Origin: Ectothiorhodospiraceae bacterium 2226
Lineage (GTDB): Bacteria; Pseudomonadota; Gammaproteobacteria; GCA-013348725
Reading direction: 5' to 3'
Length of the DNA: 64,000 bases
Assembly (NCBI GenBank): GCA_013348725.1
Contig: CP054689.1
Location: forward strand, 484,501 to 548,500
Part shown: one piece after another, positions 10,507 to 18,706 of the stretch
How positions within the stretch are numbered: position 1 is the stretch's first letter
Layout of the letters: the number at the start of each line of letters is the position of its first letter
Notes under the pieces: model-generated
What the model was told of the DNA's origin: nothing
What the model saw: the letters and a program-made list of their open reading frames with translations, nothing else
The model's database searches: none
Position numbers and translations under genes: made by a program

Positions 10507-11448
10507 CTAGTGGCGCGCTTGGCCGATGCGAAAACGCGCCGCATCATTCGCGCGATTGTAGCGTGACTGGTCGAAGCGCGCACCGTCGTAGGTCACTGCC
10601 ACGCCGGGCGAATAGCCCAGGAATACCGTGAACGGCGGCTCACCCTCGAGGCTCAACTCACGCCCGGCCGCCACCAGGTTATAGGCCAGGCGCTCGCCGC
10701 TCGCGTCGGTCACTTCGGTCCAGGAATCGGCCTCGAAGCGCAGCACCAGGCGCGACTTGGGCGCCGCTGCGGCGACCCGCGGGGCCGCCTCATTGGCCGC
10801 CGGCGCGGCTTCGCGCCGCGCCGCGAGGGCGTCCGCGGGCGCGCTTTGCACCTGCGGGGCCGGTTCCGGGGCGGGGGCCGCCGCGCGTTCGGAGGCCGCC
10901 GTCGGCGCGGGCGCCGGGGCCGCCGGCTCCACAATCGGCGGCTCGGCGAGCGGCTCTGGGCCGGCAACCTCATCGGGCACCGCGTCCCCCGCGGCTACCG
11001 TGACCGAGCCGCCCGCGTCCTCGACCGGCAGCCGCTCGGCGAAGCGGTCCGAGCCCTGCGTGGCCCACCAGATCGCCAATAGCGCGACCAAGCCCAGCAC
11101 CACCGCATAGGTCACCAGTCGCACCGGGGCATCGCTGCTGCGCACCTGCGGACGGGTGATGTTCGGCATCAGGGCGGGGTCATGGAGGTCCAGCGGAAAC
11201 TCGCCCACGACGGTATCGGGGTCCAGCCCCAGGTGGCGCGCGTAGGCGCGCAGGTAGCCCTTGATAAACATGTCGGCCGGCAGTGCCGCCCGCTCCTCCG
11301 CTTCCAGCGCCTGCACCACCCGCGCCTCCAGCCGCAACGCCTGAGCGGCCTGCTGCACGGTCTGACCGCGGGCCTCGCGCGCGGCCCGCAGCCGCGCGCC
11401 GGCGCCCAAGCGCTCGGCCGATTCCTGTACGTGTTCAGTGTCGCTCAT
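10507..11448 (-). CDS. rodZ: Cytoskeleton protein RodZ
   Basis: Membrane protein that links MreB filaments to the cell-wall elongation machinery. The 313 residues comprise a cytoplasmic helix-turn-helix domain (about 16-85, GARLRAAREARGQTVQQAAQ through GYLRAYARHLGLDPD), a basic juxtamembrane segment, one transmembrane helix (LVTYAVVLGLVALLAIWW, about 110-130), a long Ala/Pro/Glu linker of low complexity, and a beta-rich C-terminal DUF4115 domain. The start overlaps pilW by 14 bp; ispG follows. Confidence 0.93.
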   Translation of the reverse strand: MSDTEHVQESAERLGAGARLRAAREARGQTVQQAAQALRLEARVVQALEAEERAALPADMFIKGYLRAYARHLGLDPDTVVGEFPLDLHDPALMPNITRPQVRSSDAPVRLVTYAVVLGLVALLAIWWATQGSDRFAERLPVEDAGGSVTVAAGDAVPDEVAGPEPLAEPPIVEPAAPAPAPTAASERAAAPAPEPAPQVQSAPADALAARREAAPAANEAAPRVAAAAPKSRLVLRFEADSWTEVTDASGERLAYNLVAAGRELSLEGEPPFTVFLGYSPGVAVTYDGARFDQSRYNRANDAARFRIGQARH

Positions 11449-12205
11449 GTCGCGTGCGTTCCCATTCGCGCATCAGGCGCGCTTCGTCCGAATCCGGAAA
11501 GCGGTTGTTCAACTGCATGCGAAGGCTGGACACCGCATTCTGATCGCCCAGCGCGTACTCGTTGCGCACCGCGAGCCACAGCGTCTCGGCCGTATGCGGA
11601 CCGACCTCCCGATACCGCTGGAGGTAACGTCGCGCCTCCAGGTGCTCGCCCTGCTCGTACTTGAGCTCCATCAGCGCCACGAGCGCCGTAGGCAAGTGTG
11701 GATCGAGTTGCAGCGCCGACCGAAAGTAAGACGCCGCCTGTTCCGCGTCGCCATTGCGCTTACTGCACACGCCCAGGTTTTCGTAGGTCTGCGCCGGGGC
11801 GTTGTAGACCGGGTTGCGCAGCGCCGTGTGGAAGTGCTTGGAGGCGCGCTGGTACTCCCCCTGGGAGCACAAGAACACGCCGTAGTTGTTGTGCAAGGCG
11901 GCGTCTCGCGGGGCCAGCCGCACGGCGCGCGCGAAATGCTGCTCGGCCTTCTCCGGCTCGTCCAGACGCCGATACAACTCGGCGAGGTAGTGGTGGGCCC
12001 GGTCCAGGCGCGGATTGTGCTGCAACGCCCGCTGCAGTTTGTTCAGTGCGAGTTCCAGTTCGCCCTGCTGCATGTAGGCCAGACCGAGTTCGGCATTCAA
12101 CTCAGCCGGACCGCTCTGCTCTTCCCGTGGACCCTTGCTGGCACATCCTGCCAGCAAAACAATCAGCATCCCTGCCAGAACCAAGGTTCTGGTCGATGCT
12201 CTCAT
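11435..12205 (-). CDS. pilW: Type IV pilus biogenesis/stability lipoprotein PilW (PilF)
   Basis: Outer-membrane lipoprotein pilotin needed for multimerisation of the PilQ secretin. It is 256 residues with a signal peptide and lipobox VLLAGC (Cys21), then about six TPR repeats ([52 protein letters not shown]). The start ATG at 12205 shares 4 nt with the rlmN stop. Its place between rlmN and rodZ is the normal position; no other pilus gene is in the window. Confidence 0.9.
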   Translation of the reverse strand: MRASTRTLVLAGMLIVLLAGCASKGPREEQSGPAELNAELGLAYMQQGELELALNKLQRALQHNPRLDRAHHYLAELYRRLDEPEKAEQHFARAVRLAPRDAALHNNYGVFLCSQGEYQRASKHFHTALRNPVYNAPAQTYENLGVCSKRNGDAEQAASYFRSALQLDPHLPTALVALMELKYEQGEHLEARRYLQRYREVGPHTAETLWLAVRNEYALGDQNAVSSLRMQLNNRFPDSDEARLMREWERTRHERH

Positions 12206-13371
12206 CTCACCTCCTGCACCCTCTGTAGGCGTTGGCTGCGGCGCGTCCGATCTTGTACCCGGCCTGCGAGCTGACCGCAGGCGGCGTCGATATCGTCACC
12301 GCGTGTCTTGCGTGTAATGGTGGTCAGGCCCGCGGCCAGCAGCACGTCGCGGAAGCGATCGATGCGGGACTGCGAGGAGCGCCGATAGCGGGCCTGAGGA
12401 AAGGGGTTGAACGGGATCAGATTCACCTTCGAAGGCACGCCACGCAGCACCCGGATGAGTTCGCGCGCGTGCTCCAGGCTGTCATTGACGCCCTCGAGCA
12501 TGACGTACTCGAAGGTGATGCGCCGGCGCGAATCCGCCGCCACGTAGCGTTTGCAGGCCGCCAACAGCTCCGCGATAGGGTACTTCTTGTTGAGCGGCAC
12601 GAGTTCGTTTCGCAGCGCATCGTTGGGCGCGTGCAGCGAGACCGCCAGCGCCACGTCGCTCTCCTGGGCCAAGCGATCGAGCATGGGCACGACGCCCGCG
12701 GTGCTCAACGTCACGCGCCGCTTGGACAGGCCATAGGCGAAATCGTCCATCATGATGTCCATGGCGGGCACCACGTTGTCGAAGTTGAGCAGCGGCTCGC
12801 CCATTCCCATCATCACCACGTTGGTGATCACGCGCTCGGCGGCCGGAGAATCCCGCCGCGCGCCGTCCGGATCCCCTTCCAACGCACGCTTCGCGACCCA
12901 CACCTGCGCGATGATCTCCGCGGTGGTCAGATTGCGGTTGAAGCCCTGAGCCCCGGTCGAGCAGAACGAGCAGTTGAGGCTACAGCCGACCTGCGAGGAC
13001 ACGCACAGCGTGCCGCGCCCGGCCTCGGGGATGAATACCGTCTCGATCGCGCTGCCGCCGTCCACGCTCAGCAACCACTTGCGCGTACCGTCGGCCGAGG
13101 TCTGCTCCAATCGCACCTCGGGGGGGCGGATCTCACAACGCTCGGCCAGCCGCGCCCGCAGTGCCTTGCTGAGGTTGGTCATGGCGTCGAAGTCGGTGAC
13201 ACCAAGCTGGTGTATCCACTTCAACACCTGCGTGGCGCGGAAGGGCTTCTCGCCGAGGTCGACGAAATAGGCCTCCATCGCGGCACGGTTGAGGCCGAAC
13301 AGATTGAGGCGCGCGTTCCCTTCCTGGGTTCCCGCGGCCTGGGGGCGGTCTGACTGTGCTGCCTGATCCAT
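12202..13371 (-). CDS. rlmN: Dual-specificity RNA methyltransferase RlmN
   Basis: Radical SAM enzyme that makes 2-methyladenosine at A2503 of 23S rRNA and A37 of some tRNAs. At 389 residues it carries the CxxxCxxC cluster motif ([11 protein letters not shown]), [12 protein letters not shown], and the C-terminal methyl-carrier region [16 protein letters not shown] with its conserved Cys. The ATG at 13371 ([10 protein letters not shown]) gives a 20-residue leader before the homologous part, so the exact start is less sure. It overlaps pilW by 4 nt. Confidence 0.95.
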   Translation of the reverse strand: MDQAAQSDRPQAAGTQEGNARLNLFGLNRAAMEAYFVDLGEKPFRATQVLKWIHQLGVTDFDAMTNLSKALRARLAERCEIRPPEVRLEQTSADGTRKWLLSVDGGSAIETVFIPEAGRGTLCVSSQVGCSLNCSFCSTGAQGFNRNLTTAEIIAQVWVAKRALEGDPDGARRDSPAAERVITNVVMMGMGEPLLNFDNVVPAMDIMMDDFAYGLSKRRVTLSTAGVVPMLDRLAQESDVALAVSLHAPNDALRNELVPLNKKYPIAELLAACKRYVAADSRRRITFEYVMLEGVNDSLEHARELIRVLRGVPSKVNLIPFNPFPQARYRRSSQSRIDRFRDVLLAAGLTTITRKTRGDDIDAACGQLAGRVQDRTRRSQRLQRVQEVR

Positions 13372-13498
13372 GGGGCATTGCCTCTATGACGCTGGGGTAC
13401 TTCGGCGGCGGGCGGTCCGGCGTCGCGCTGCCGCCGCCCCCGGAGACGGAGCGGCGCGCGCGGCGCACTCCCCGCTGCTCACGCGGCGCTGCAGCGAC

Positions 13499-13514
13499 GG
13501 CACCTCCGTGTGCC
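13499..13514. repeat. Relic of composite-repeat hairpin HP1, minus orientation
   Basis: GGCAC-CTCCGT-GTGCC, 16 bp, matches the reverse complement of the HP1 hairpin found at 14293, 24.3-24.8 kb, 40108 and 59136, including the loop. No HP2-HP4 follows. It sits between ndk and rlmN. I found nothing else gene-like in the 159-bp gap apart from the expected rlmN leader. Confidence 0.5.
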
Positions 13515-13530
13515 TAGAACGCGCGGCGCC

Positions 13531-13962
13531 TCAGCGCGTCCGCGCGCACAATTCCTCGGGCTTGAAGAAGAAAGCGATCTCCTCCCGGGCAGTCTCCGCG
13601 GCGTCCGAACCATGCACGGCGTTCTCGTCGACGGTCTCGGCGAAATCGGCGCGAATGGTGCCGGGCGCGGCATCCTTCGGGTTCGTGGCGCCCATCAGCT
13701 CACGATTGCGAGCCACCGCGTTCTCCCCCTCGAGCACCTGCACCATCACCGGGCCGGAGGTCATGAAGCTCACCAAGTCGTTGTAGAACGGGCGTTCCTT
13801 GTGCACCGCGTAGAAGGCTTCGGCCTGCTCGCGCGACAGCTGCAACATCTTGGCGGCGACGATGCGCAACCCGCCCTTCTCGAAGCGGCTGTAGATTTCG
13901 CCGATCACGTTCTTGGCGACGCCGTCGGGCTTGATGATGGAGAGGGTACGTTCTGTGGCCAT
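13531..13962 (-). CDS. ndk: Nucleoside diphosphate kinase
   Basis: Transfers the gamma phosphate of ATP to NDPs through a phosphohistidine. It is 143 residues, the usual length. It shows [13 protein letters not shown], the [22 protein letters not shown] segment, and the active-site ENAVHGSD with the catalytic His. ATG at 13962 follows GGAG. In related genomes ndk follows iscX; here it follows a 580-bp gap filled with hairpin repeats. Confidence 0.97.
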   Translation of the reverse strand: MATERTLSIIKPDGVAKNVIGEIYSRFEKGGLRIVAAKMLQLSREQAEAFYAVHKERPFYNDLVSFMTSGPVMVQVLEGENAVARNRELMGATNPKDAAPGTIRADFAETVDENAVHGSDAAETAREEIAFFFKPEELCARTR

Positions 13963-14292
13963 GACTACTCCGTAAGGTCTCTAGGGGGGTGTCCATCCGC
14001 CTCCCGGCGGTCGCGCTATTCTAACGGTCGCCCCGCAGGCCCACAATCGAGCGCCGTGACCGCGTGCACAAAAAGTCCGCGCAACCCGCCGAACGACCGC
14101 GCGCCGCCCTGCAGAGCCATGGCGCACCGCCGCCGAAGACAAGCCATTGAAAACAAAGTCGGCGGGCATATGGACGCCCGTCTTGATTGGACGCAGACGC
14201 GCGCCAGGGGTTCAGCCGCGACGAGATAGATGGCACGGGAACGGCGCGACATCAGGCCACGCGCCCACAACCGCCGAGAACCCGCAGGGTCC
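13963..14292. other. Non-coding stretch between ndk and repeat locus A
   Basis: About 330 bp with no convincing gene; small frames here lack ribosome binding sites and homologous motifs. It should hold the ndk promoter (minus strand), but no clear -35/-10 pair is visible. By gene-order comparison, this is where hscBA-fdx-iscX would be expected. Confidence 0.5.
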
Positions 14293-14517
14293 GCGGCACA
14301 GGGATGTGCCGCCCGTTTTCGGGGCAACACGCCGAAAACGAAGGAAGGCGAGAACCACGCTTCTCGCCTTCCGTCAGCCGGGGAATCCAGGAGGGATTCA
14401 TCCGGCTTAAAACAGCCGCCGCCCGTTTTCGGGGCAACACGCCGAAAACGAAGGAAGGCGAGAACACGCTTCTCGCCTTCCGTCAGCCGGGGAATCCAGG
14501 AGGGATTCATCCGGCTT
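14293..14517 (+). repeat. Composite four-hairpin repeat, locus A (two units)
   Basis: Unit 1: HP1 14293-14312 (GCGGCACAGGGATGTGCCGC); HP2 14314-14340 (arms CGTTTTCGG/CCGAAAACG); HP3 14343-14372 (12-bp arms GGAAGGCGAGAA/TTCTCGCCTTCC, loop CCACGC); HP4 14376-14408 (arms AGCCGG/CCGGCT and GAATCC/GGATTC). Unit 2 repeats HP2 (14424-14450), HP3 (14453-14481, one loop base lost) and HP4 (14485-14517) 110 bp later but keeps only the right end of HP1. Same architecture as the arrays at 24.3 kb and 40.1 kb, with different stem sequences. Confidence 0.9.
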
Positions 14518-14543
14518 CAAAACAGCGCCATCCCGGCTTGCAA

Positions 14544-14867
14544 TCAGATATTGAAACTCTCTCCGCACCCGCACTCGTCCTTGACGTTGGGGTTGTTGAA
14601 CTTGAATCCCTCGTTGAGGCCCTCGCGCCGGTAATCGACCTCGGTGCCTTCGAGGTACATCAGGCTGCTCGGGTCGACGATCACCTTCACACCGTGACTC
14701 TCGAACACCTTGTCCTCGGGCGCCACCGCCTCGGCGTAGTCGACGACGTACATGTAGCCGGAACAGCCCGTACGCTGCACCGCCACGCGCAGTCCCTCGC
14801 CGGAGCCGCGCTTCTCGATGAAGTTCTTGACGCGGCTGGCGGCCGCGGGGGTGAGACTGACTGCCAT
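14544..14867 (-). CDS. iscA: Iron-sulfur cluster assembly A-type protein IscA
   Basis: A-type carrier that delivers Fe-S clusters to apoproteins. It is 107 residues, identical in length to E. coli IscA, with the three conserved cysteines (TGCSGY near residue 35 and the ECGCGESF C-terminus) and the IscA-like segment GLNEGFKFNNPNVKDECGC. An AGGAGG ribosome binding site precedes the ATG at 14867. It directly follows iscR after 79 bp; iscS and iscU, normally between them, are absent. ErpA is an alternative name, but the C-terminus favours IscA. Confidence 0.93.
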   Translation of the reverse strand: MAVSLTPAAASRVKNFIEKRGSGEGLRVAVQRTGCSGYMYVVDYAEAVAPEDKVFESHGVKVIVDPSSLMYLEGTEVDYRREGLNEGFKFNNPNVKDECGCGESFNI

Positions 14868-14946
14868 TGACTACCTCCTGAACATACTTGGCGGCGCGCC
14901 TTCCGGCGGCGCCAGACCACACTTTCCGAAGCTTGACCGCTGCGTG

Positions 14947-15405
14947 CTAAGGACGCACGAAGCGCGCCACCTTAATATCCTGGCGCGTGGCGACCTCGCG
15001 CACCGCGCGCCGCTCCACCAGTTCGCCGAGGGTGATGTTGCTCAGGAAACTGTGGATCTGGTTGCTGAGATCCGCCCATAGATCGTGGGTCAGGCAGCGC
15101 TCCTCGCCTTGGCAGTTGGAGGCCCCCCCGCAGCGCGTGGCGTCCACCTTCTCGTCCACGGCGGTGATGACGTCCGCCACCGCAATGTGTGCGGCGGCGC
15201 GGCTCAAGCGATAGCCGCCGCCCGGCCCGCGCGCGCTCTCGACCAGCCCGTGCTTGCGCAACCGTGCAAACAGCTGCTCAAGATACGACAGCGAGATGCC
15301 CTGGCGCCGCGAGATATCGGCCAGAGTGATCGGGCCATCCGTGTAATGCAAGGCGAGATCCAGCATTGCGGTGACGGCGTAACGCCCCTTGGTCGTCAAC
15401 TTCAT
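14947..15405 (-). CDS. iscR: Fe-S cluster regulator IscR (Rrf2 family)
   Basis: Rrf2-family winged-helix regulator that senses Fe-S status and represses isc genes when it carries a 2Fe-2S cluster. It is 152 residues: [19 protein letters not shown], wing and recognition helix around [19 protein letters not shown], and the cluster ligands in [19 protein letters not shown] (three Cys plus His). ATG at 15405 follows GGAAGAG; the frame is open further upstream without homology. It lies between cysE and iscA. No clear IscR binding site was recognised upstream. Confidence 0.95.
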   Translation of the reverse strand: MKLTTKGRYAVTAMLDLALHYTDGPITLADISRRQGISLSYLEQLFARLRKHGLVESARGPGGGYRLSRAAAHIAVADVITAVDEKVDATRCGGASNCQGEERCLTHDLWADLSNQIHSFLSNITLGELVERRAVREVATRQDIKVARFVRP

Positions 15406-15546
15406 AGCTCTTCCTTCGCGCGCGATTGCTGTCCAGTGTGTGCCGCGGCGCCCGGATACGGGCGAGGCCCAAGGCCCGAGGCGGCTCAATCGGCGCCTGG
15501 TGAAAATCTACCCAACGCCCCCCAACCCCGGCAATACGGGTACTAC

Positions 15547-16347
15547 CTACTTGCGGCCCGCGGCCGCTTCCTGCTCGGGGCCGCCGGGCTTCTGGCTCTC
15601 CAGATCCACGCTGCAGGCGGCCGACTCGGGCGCCGTCCCGTGGAACTTCGGGTCGAGGCGCTGCATGGCATGCCACAGGATCTCCAGCTGCTTATCCGTC
15701 GCGTGCATGTGATCGAGTACGCAATCGATGGCATTAGCCACCGGATCGGGCATGTCCTGTGTGGTGCCGTAGGCGTCGAAGCCGATCTTCTGCGCCATCG
15801 CGCGACGGCGCGCATCGACCTCCACCACCGGCCCGCTTTTGCGCACCACGCGCCCCGGGATGCCCACTACGGTGGCGCCGGCGGGCACGTCCTTGACCAC
15901 CACGGCGTTCGAGCCCACCCGCGCGCCCTCGCCCAGCGTGATCGGCCCGAGCACCTTGGCGCCCGCGCCCACCACCACGTCCGCGCCGAGCGTCGGATGA
16001 CGCTTGCCCTTCTGCCAGCTGGTGCCGCCCAAGGTCACACCGTGGTACAGGGTGCAGTCGTCGCCGATCTCCGCGGTCTCGCCGATCACCACGCCCATGC
16101 CGTGGTCGATGAAGAACCGCCGGCCGATCTTGGCCCCTGGATGAATCTCGATTCCCGTCAACCAGCGACCGACCGTCGAAAGCACGCGCGCCAGCCACTT
16201 CAGGCGCCACTGCCACAGCGCGTGACTCAGGCGGTGCAGATAAATCGCATGCAGGCCGGGATAGGTGGTGAGAATCTCCAGTGCATGACGCGCGGCAGGA
16301 TCCCGCTCCCTGATGCAGCGAAGGTCTTCGCGCAGCCGGCCAAACAT
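15547..16347 (-). CDS. cysE: Serine O-acetyltransferase
   Basis: Acetylates serine for cysteine synthesis. The 266 residues start with an N-terminal helical domain ([21 protein letters not shown]) followed by a left-handed beta-helix of hexapeptide repeats ([39 protein letters not shown]) with catalytic His and the substrate-binding GTSWQ segment. The long C-terminal tail after [14 protein letters not shown] has no clear motif. The position upstream of iscR suggests a role in cysteine supply for Fe-S assembly. Confidence 0.95.
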   Translation of the reverse strand: MFGRLREDLRCIRERDPAARHALEILTTYPGLHAIYLHRLSHALWQWRLKWLARVLSTVGRWLTGIEIHPGAKIGRRFFIDHGMGVVIGETAEIGDDCTLYHGVTLGGTSWQKGKRHPTLGADVVVGAGAKVLGPITLGEGARVGSNAVVVKDVPAGATVVGIPGRVVRKSGPVVEVDARRRAMAQKIGFDAYGTTQDMPDPVANAIDCVLDHMHATDKQLEILWHAMQRLDPKFHGTAPESAACSVDLESQKPGGPEQEAAAGRK

Positions 16348-16433
16348 AGGCGTGAGCCCCTATTCCTGAGTAAACGCGTCAACTATTATGACGCAACTCG
16401 CCGTCACGATGCCAGTGCCGACTAGCATCGCCT

Positions 16434-17153
16434 TCAGCGTCCGGTTTTCTTCTGCACCGCGGTCAACACCCCGCGCAGGATGTTGAGTTCCATGCGCTCA
16501 AGTTGCGCCCGGTTGAACAGCCGGCGCAAGCGGCGCATCAGTTGGCGCGGGTTGCCGGGATCCAGGTAGTCGACCTCTACCAGCACCTGCTCGAGGTGAG
16601 CGTATAGCCCCTCCATGTCGGCGCCGGTAGCGAGCGGCCCGTCCGTCTCCGGCGCCGGAGGCGCCTCGCGCGCCGCCAAGTGCAACTCGTAGGCCAGCAC
16701 CTGCGCGGCGGCTGCCACGTTGAGCGAGCTGTAGCGGGGATTGCTCGGGATGTGCACCAGCGCGTTGCAGCGTTCCAGTTCCTGGTTGGTCAGGCCCGAA
16801 TGCTCGCGCCCGAGCACCACCGCCACCTGCGCCTCGCCCGCCAACGCCATCGCCCGCGCGGCGGCCTCGCGCGGCTCGACCACCGGCCAAGGCAAGGTGC
16901 GCAGGCGGGCGCTCGCTCCGAGCACCAAGGCGCAGTCGGCCACGGCCTCCTCCAGCGTCGCGCACACCACGGCGCGGGCGAGCAGGTCGTCGGCCCCCGA
17001 GGCACGCGCGGTGGCCTCGGCATGCGGGTACTCCAGCGGGTCGACCAGGTACAGCCGCTCCAGGCCCATATTCTTGAGCGCGCGCGCCGTCGCCCCGATA
17101 TTGCCGGGATGCGAGGTGTTGACCAGGACAAAGCGAATCTGCGAGAGGCTCAT
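16434..17153 (-). CDS. trmJ: tRNA (cytidine/uridine-2'-O-)-methyltransferase TrmJ
   Basis: SPOUT-class methyltransferase that modifies ribose 32 in the tRNA anticodon loop. The 239 residues begin at ATG 17153 (MSLSQIRFVLVNTSHPGNIG). Motifs include GNIGATARALKNMGL, VLGREHSGLTNQELERCN and IPSNPRYSSLNVAAAAQVLAYEL, the trefoil-knot SAM site. The C-terminal helical dimer domain ends NILRGVLTAVQKKTGR. It diverges from suhB, as in related genomes. Confidence 0.94.
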   Translation of the reverse strand: MSLSQIRFVLVNTSHPGNIGATARALKNMGLERLYLVDPLEYPHAEATARASGADDLLARAVVCATLEEAVADCALVLGASARLRTLPWPVVEPREAAARAMALAGEAQVAVVLGREHSGLTNQELERCNALVHIPSNPRYSSLNVAAAAQVLAYELHLAAREAPPAPETDGPLATGADMEGLYAHLEQVLVEVDYLDPGNPRQLMRRLRRLFNRAQLERMELNILRGVLTAVQKKTGR

Positions 17154-17248
17154 GAAACATGCCGACAGCACTTGCGGGCTGCTAGAATACAACGTTTTGC
17201 AGCCAGGCGGGCGCCTGCCCCTGCGCCACGAACCGAGGAGTCCCCTAC

Positions 17249-18049
17249 ATGCACCCCCTGCTGAACATCGCCGTTCGTGCCGCGCGCAGCGCGGGCAACG
17301 TCATTGCACGTTCGGTCGACCAGCTGGACACGCTCAACGTCGTGCAGAAGGCGCAGAACGACTTCGTCAGCGAGATTGATCGCCGCGCCGAGCAGGAGAT
17401 CGTGCGCATCATCCGCGAGGCCTACCCCCAGCACGGCATCCTGGCCGAGGAAAGCGGCGCGCAGGGGCTGGACGAGGAGTATGTGTGGATCATCGACCCG
17501 CTCGACGGGACCACCAATTTTCTACACGGGTTTCCGCAGTTCGCCGTCTCGGTGGCCGTGCAGCAGCGCGGGCGTTTGTACCAGGGCGTGATCTACGACC
17601 CCCTGCGCCAGGAGTTGTTCACCGCTTCACGCGGCGCCGGCGCGCAGCTCAACAGCCGCCGCATCCGCGTCACCAGCCGCCGCAGCCTCGACGGCTCGCT
17701 GATTGGTACCGGCTTCCCCTTCAAGGACCTTGAGCACCTCGACGCCTACCTCGAGACGTTTCGCGCGATGCTCCCCAAGACCGCGGGTATCCGTCGCGCC
17801 GGTGCCGCGGCGCTGGACCTCGCCTACGTCGCGGCCGGGCGCCTGGATGGGTTCTGGGAGATCGGGCTCAAGCCCTGGGATATGGCGGCGGGCGTGCTGA
17901 TGATCCAGGAGGCAGGCGGGCTGGTCGGCGACTTCGCCGGCGGCCACGGCTATATGGAAAGCGGTAACGTGGTTGGCGGCAACCCCAAGGTCTTCAAGGC
18001 CATTCTGCAGACCATCCAGCCGCACCTCGGCGAGGCTTTGACCCGCTGA
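17249..18049 (+). CDS. suhB: Inositol-1-monophosphatase SuhB
   Basis: Mg-dependent inositol monophosphatase family. In E. coli, SuhB also joins rRNA antitermination complexes. It is 266 residues with the metal-site motifs EES (AEESG), WIIDPLDGTTNFLHGFPQ and the C-terminal IGLKPWDMAAGVLMIQEAGG. A GAGGAG sequence precedes ATG 17249. It is divergent from trmJ and followed by 259 bp without a gene. Confidence 0.95.
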   Translation: MHPLLNIAVRAARSAGNVIARSVDQLDTLNVVQKAQNDFVSEIDRRAEQEIVRIIREAYPQHGILAEESGAQGLDEEYVWIIDPLDGTTNFLHGFPQFAVSVAVQQRGRLYQGVIYDPLRQELFTASRGAGAQLNSRRIRVTSRRSLDGSLIGTGFPFKDLEHLDAYLETFRAMLPKTAGIRRAGAAALDLAYVAAGRLDGFWEIGLKPWDMAAGVLMIQEAGGLVGDFAGGHGYMESGNVVGGNPKVFKAILQTIQPHLGEALTR

Positions 18050-18118
18050 AAGGGCGCTCCGTCGCACTTCCCTCTCCTGCGCGGCACCCCGACCGTGGCG
18101 CAGCCGTCGCGCTAGTGC

Positions 18119-18147
18119 CTTGACAAGCCCGCGGCGCGGCTGCTAAA
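18119..18147 (+). promoter_or_regulatory. Candidate promoter upstream of the 18309 gene
   Basis: Consensus -35 TTGACA at 18119-18124, 17-bp spacer, and a weak -10 GCTAAA at 18142-18147. A transcript starting near 18154 would have a leader of about 155 nt before the small membrane protein gene, beginning just before the structured segment at 18158. Confidence 0.5.
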
Positions 18148-18157
18148 CGGGAGCGTA

Positions 18158-18231
18158 GATCCCGACTCCAAGAGGTCGGTGGGTAACGACCCGGTGGGGA
18201 TCCTTCGGGCGACGGACCCGGGTCCGCCGTC
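18158..18231 (+). ncRNA. Candidate structured leader RNA
   Basis: The predicted leader can fold as a three-way junction: P1 GATCC (18158-18162)/GGATC (18198-18202); P2 CGAC (18163-18166)/GTCG (18175-18178); P3 GGGT (18181-18184)/ACCC (18189-18192). A hairpin at 18211-18231 follows (GACGG/CCGTC). I do not recognise a known riboswitch consensus. Stems are short and the region is GC-rich, so this is a hypothesis. Confidence 0.3.
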
Positions 18232-18308
18232 GTCAGTGGAGCGCAGGCAGCGAGCCGCGCCAGCGGAATACGCCTGCCGCGCCCCGCCCAACCTCATAAG
18301 GGGGCGGT

Positions 18309-18659
18309 ATGAAGAATGTTGTCACCTACCTGGCTCCACCTCTGGCCGTGTACCGCTACGCCTATGCGCGCTGTTGCGCAGCGCCCATAGGCGTATTCTG
18401 GCTCGCCGGCATCACCGCATTGCTCTATGGCTTGAACGACGGACTGCTGGGCAGCAGCGGGCTGGAGTGGATGATGCTGGGGCTAGGCTTGGTGCTCTGG
18501 GCAATCGCCGTGGTGTGGACGTTCGACACCCTGCGCCGGGCCGCGGAAGACGAACGCGACCCGGACTGCACCAGCGGGGAAAGCGCCCACTGCCACGTGG
18601 TGCGCCCGCAAGACGACGAACAAGACCCGCTGGAGGAAGTGCGCCGCCTGAGCCATTGA
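18309..18659 (+). CDS. Small hypothetical membrane protein
   Basis: A 116-residue protein I do not recognise. ATG at 18309 follows a GGGGG-type ribosome binding site at good spacing. Two hydrophobic segments (about residues 28-45, GVFWLAGITALLYG, and 54-72, WMMLGLGLVLWAIAVVW) suggest two membrane spans. The C-terminal third is acidic and hydrophilic with two Cys and two His (DPDCTSGESAHCHVV), perhaps a metal or redox site. It lies between suhB and the convergent secF. Confidence 0.72.
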   Translation: MKNVVTYLAPPLAVYRYAYARCCAAPIGVFWLAGITALLYGLNDGLLGSSGLEWMMLGLGLVLWAIAVVWTFDTLRRAAEDERDPDCTSGESAHCHVVRPQDDEQDPLEEVRRLSH

Positions 18660-18674
18660 GCGGCCATCGTGCGT

Positions 18675-18693
18675 GGCGCCCGCGCAGGGCGCC
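18675..18693. terminator. Candidate hairpin between convergent genes
   Basis: GGCGCCC-GCGCA-GGGCGCC, a 7-bp perfect stem in the 47-bp gap between the small membrane protein gene and secF. No T-tract follows on either strand, so its role as a terminator is only suggested by position. Confidence 0.3.
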
Positions 18694-18706
18694 GCGTGGC
18701 ATCGGC

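Noticed and set aside
14016-14510. Minus-strand open frame with two MNPSWIPRLTEGEKR-like stretches
   Set aside because: It is produced by the two units of repeat locus A; no ribosome binding site and no protein-like conservation.
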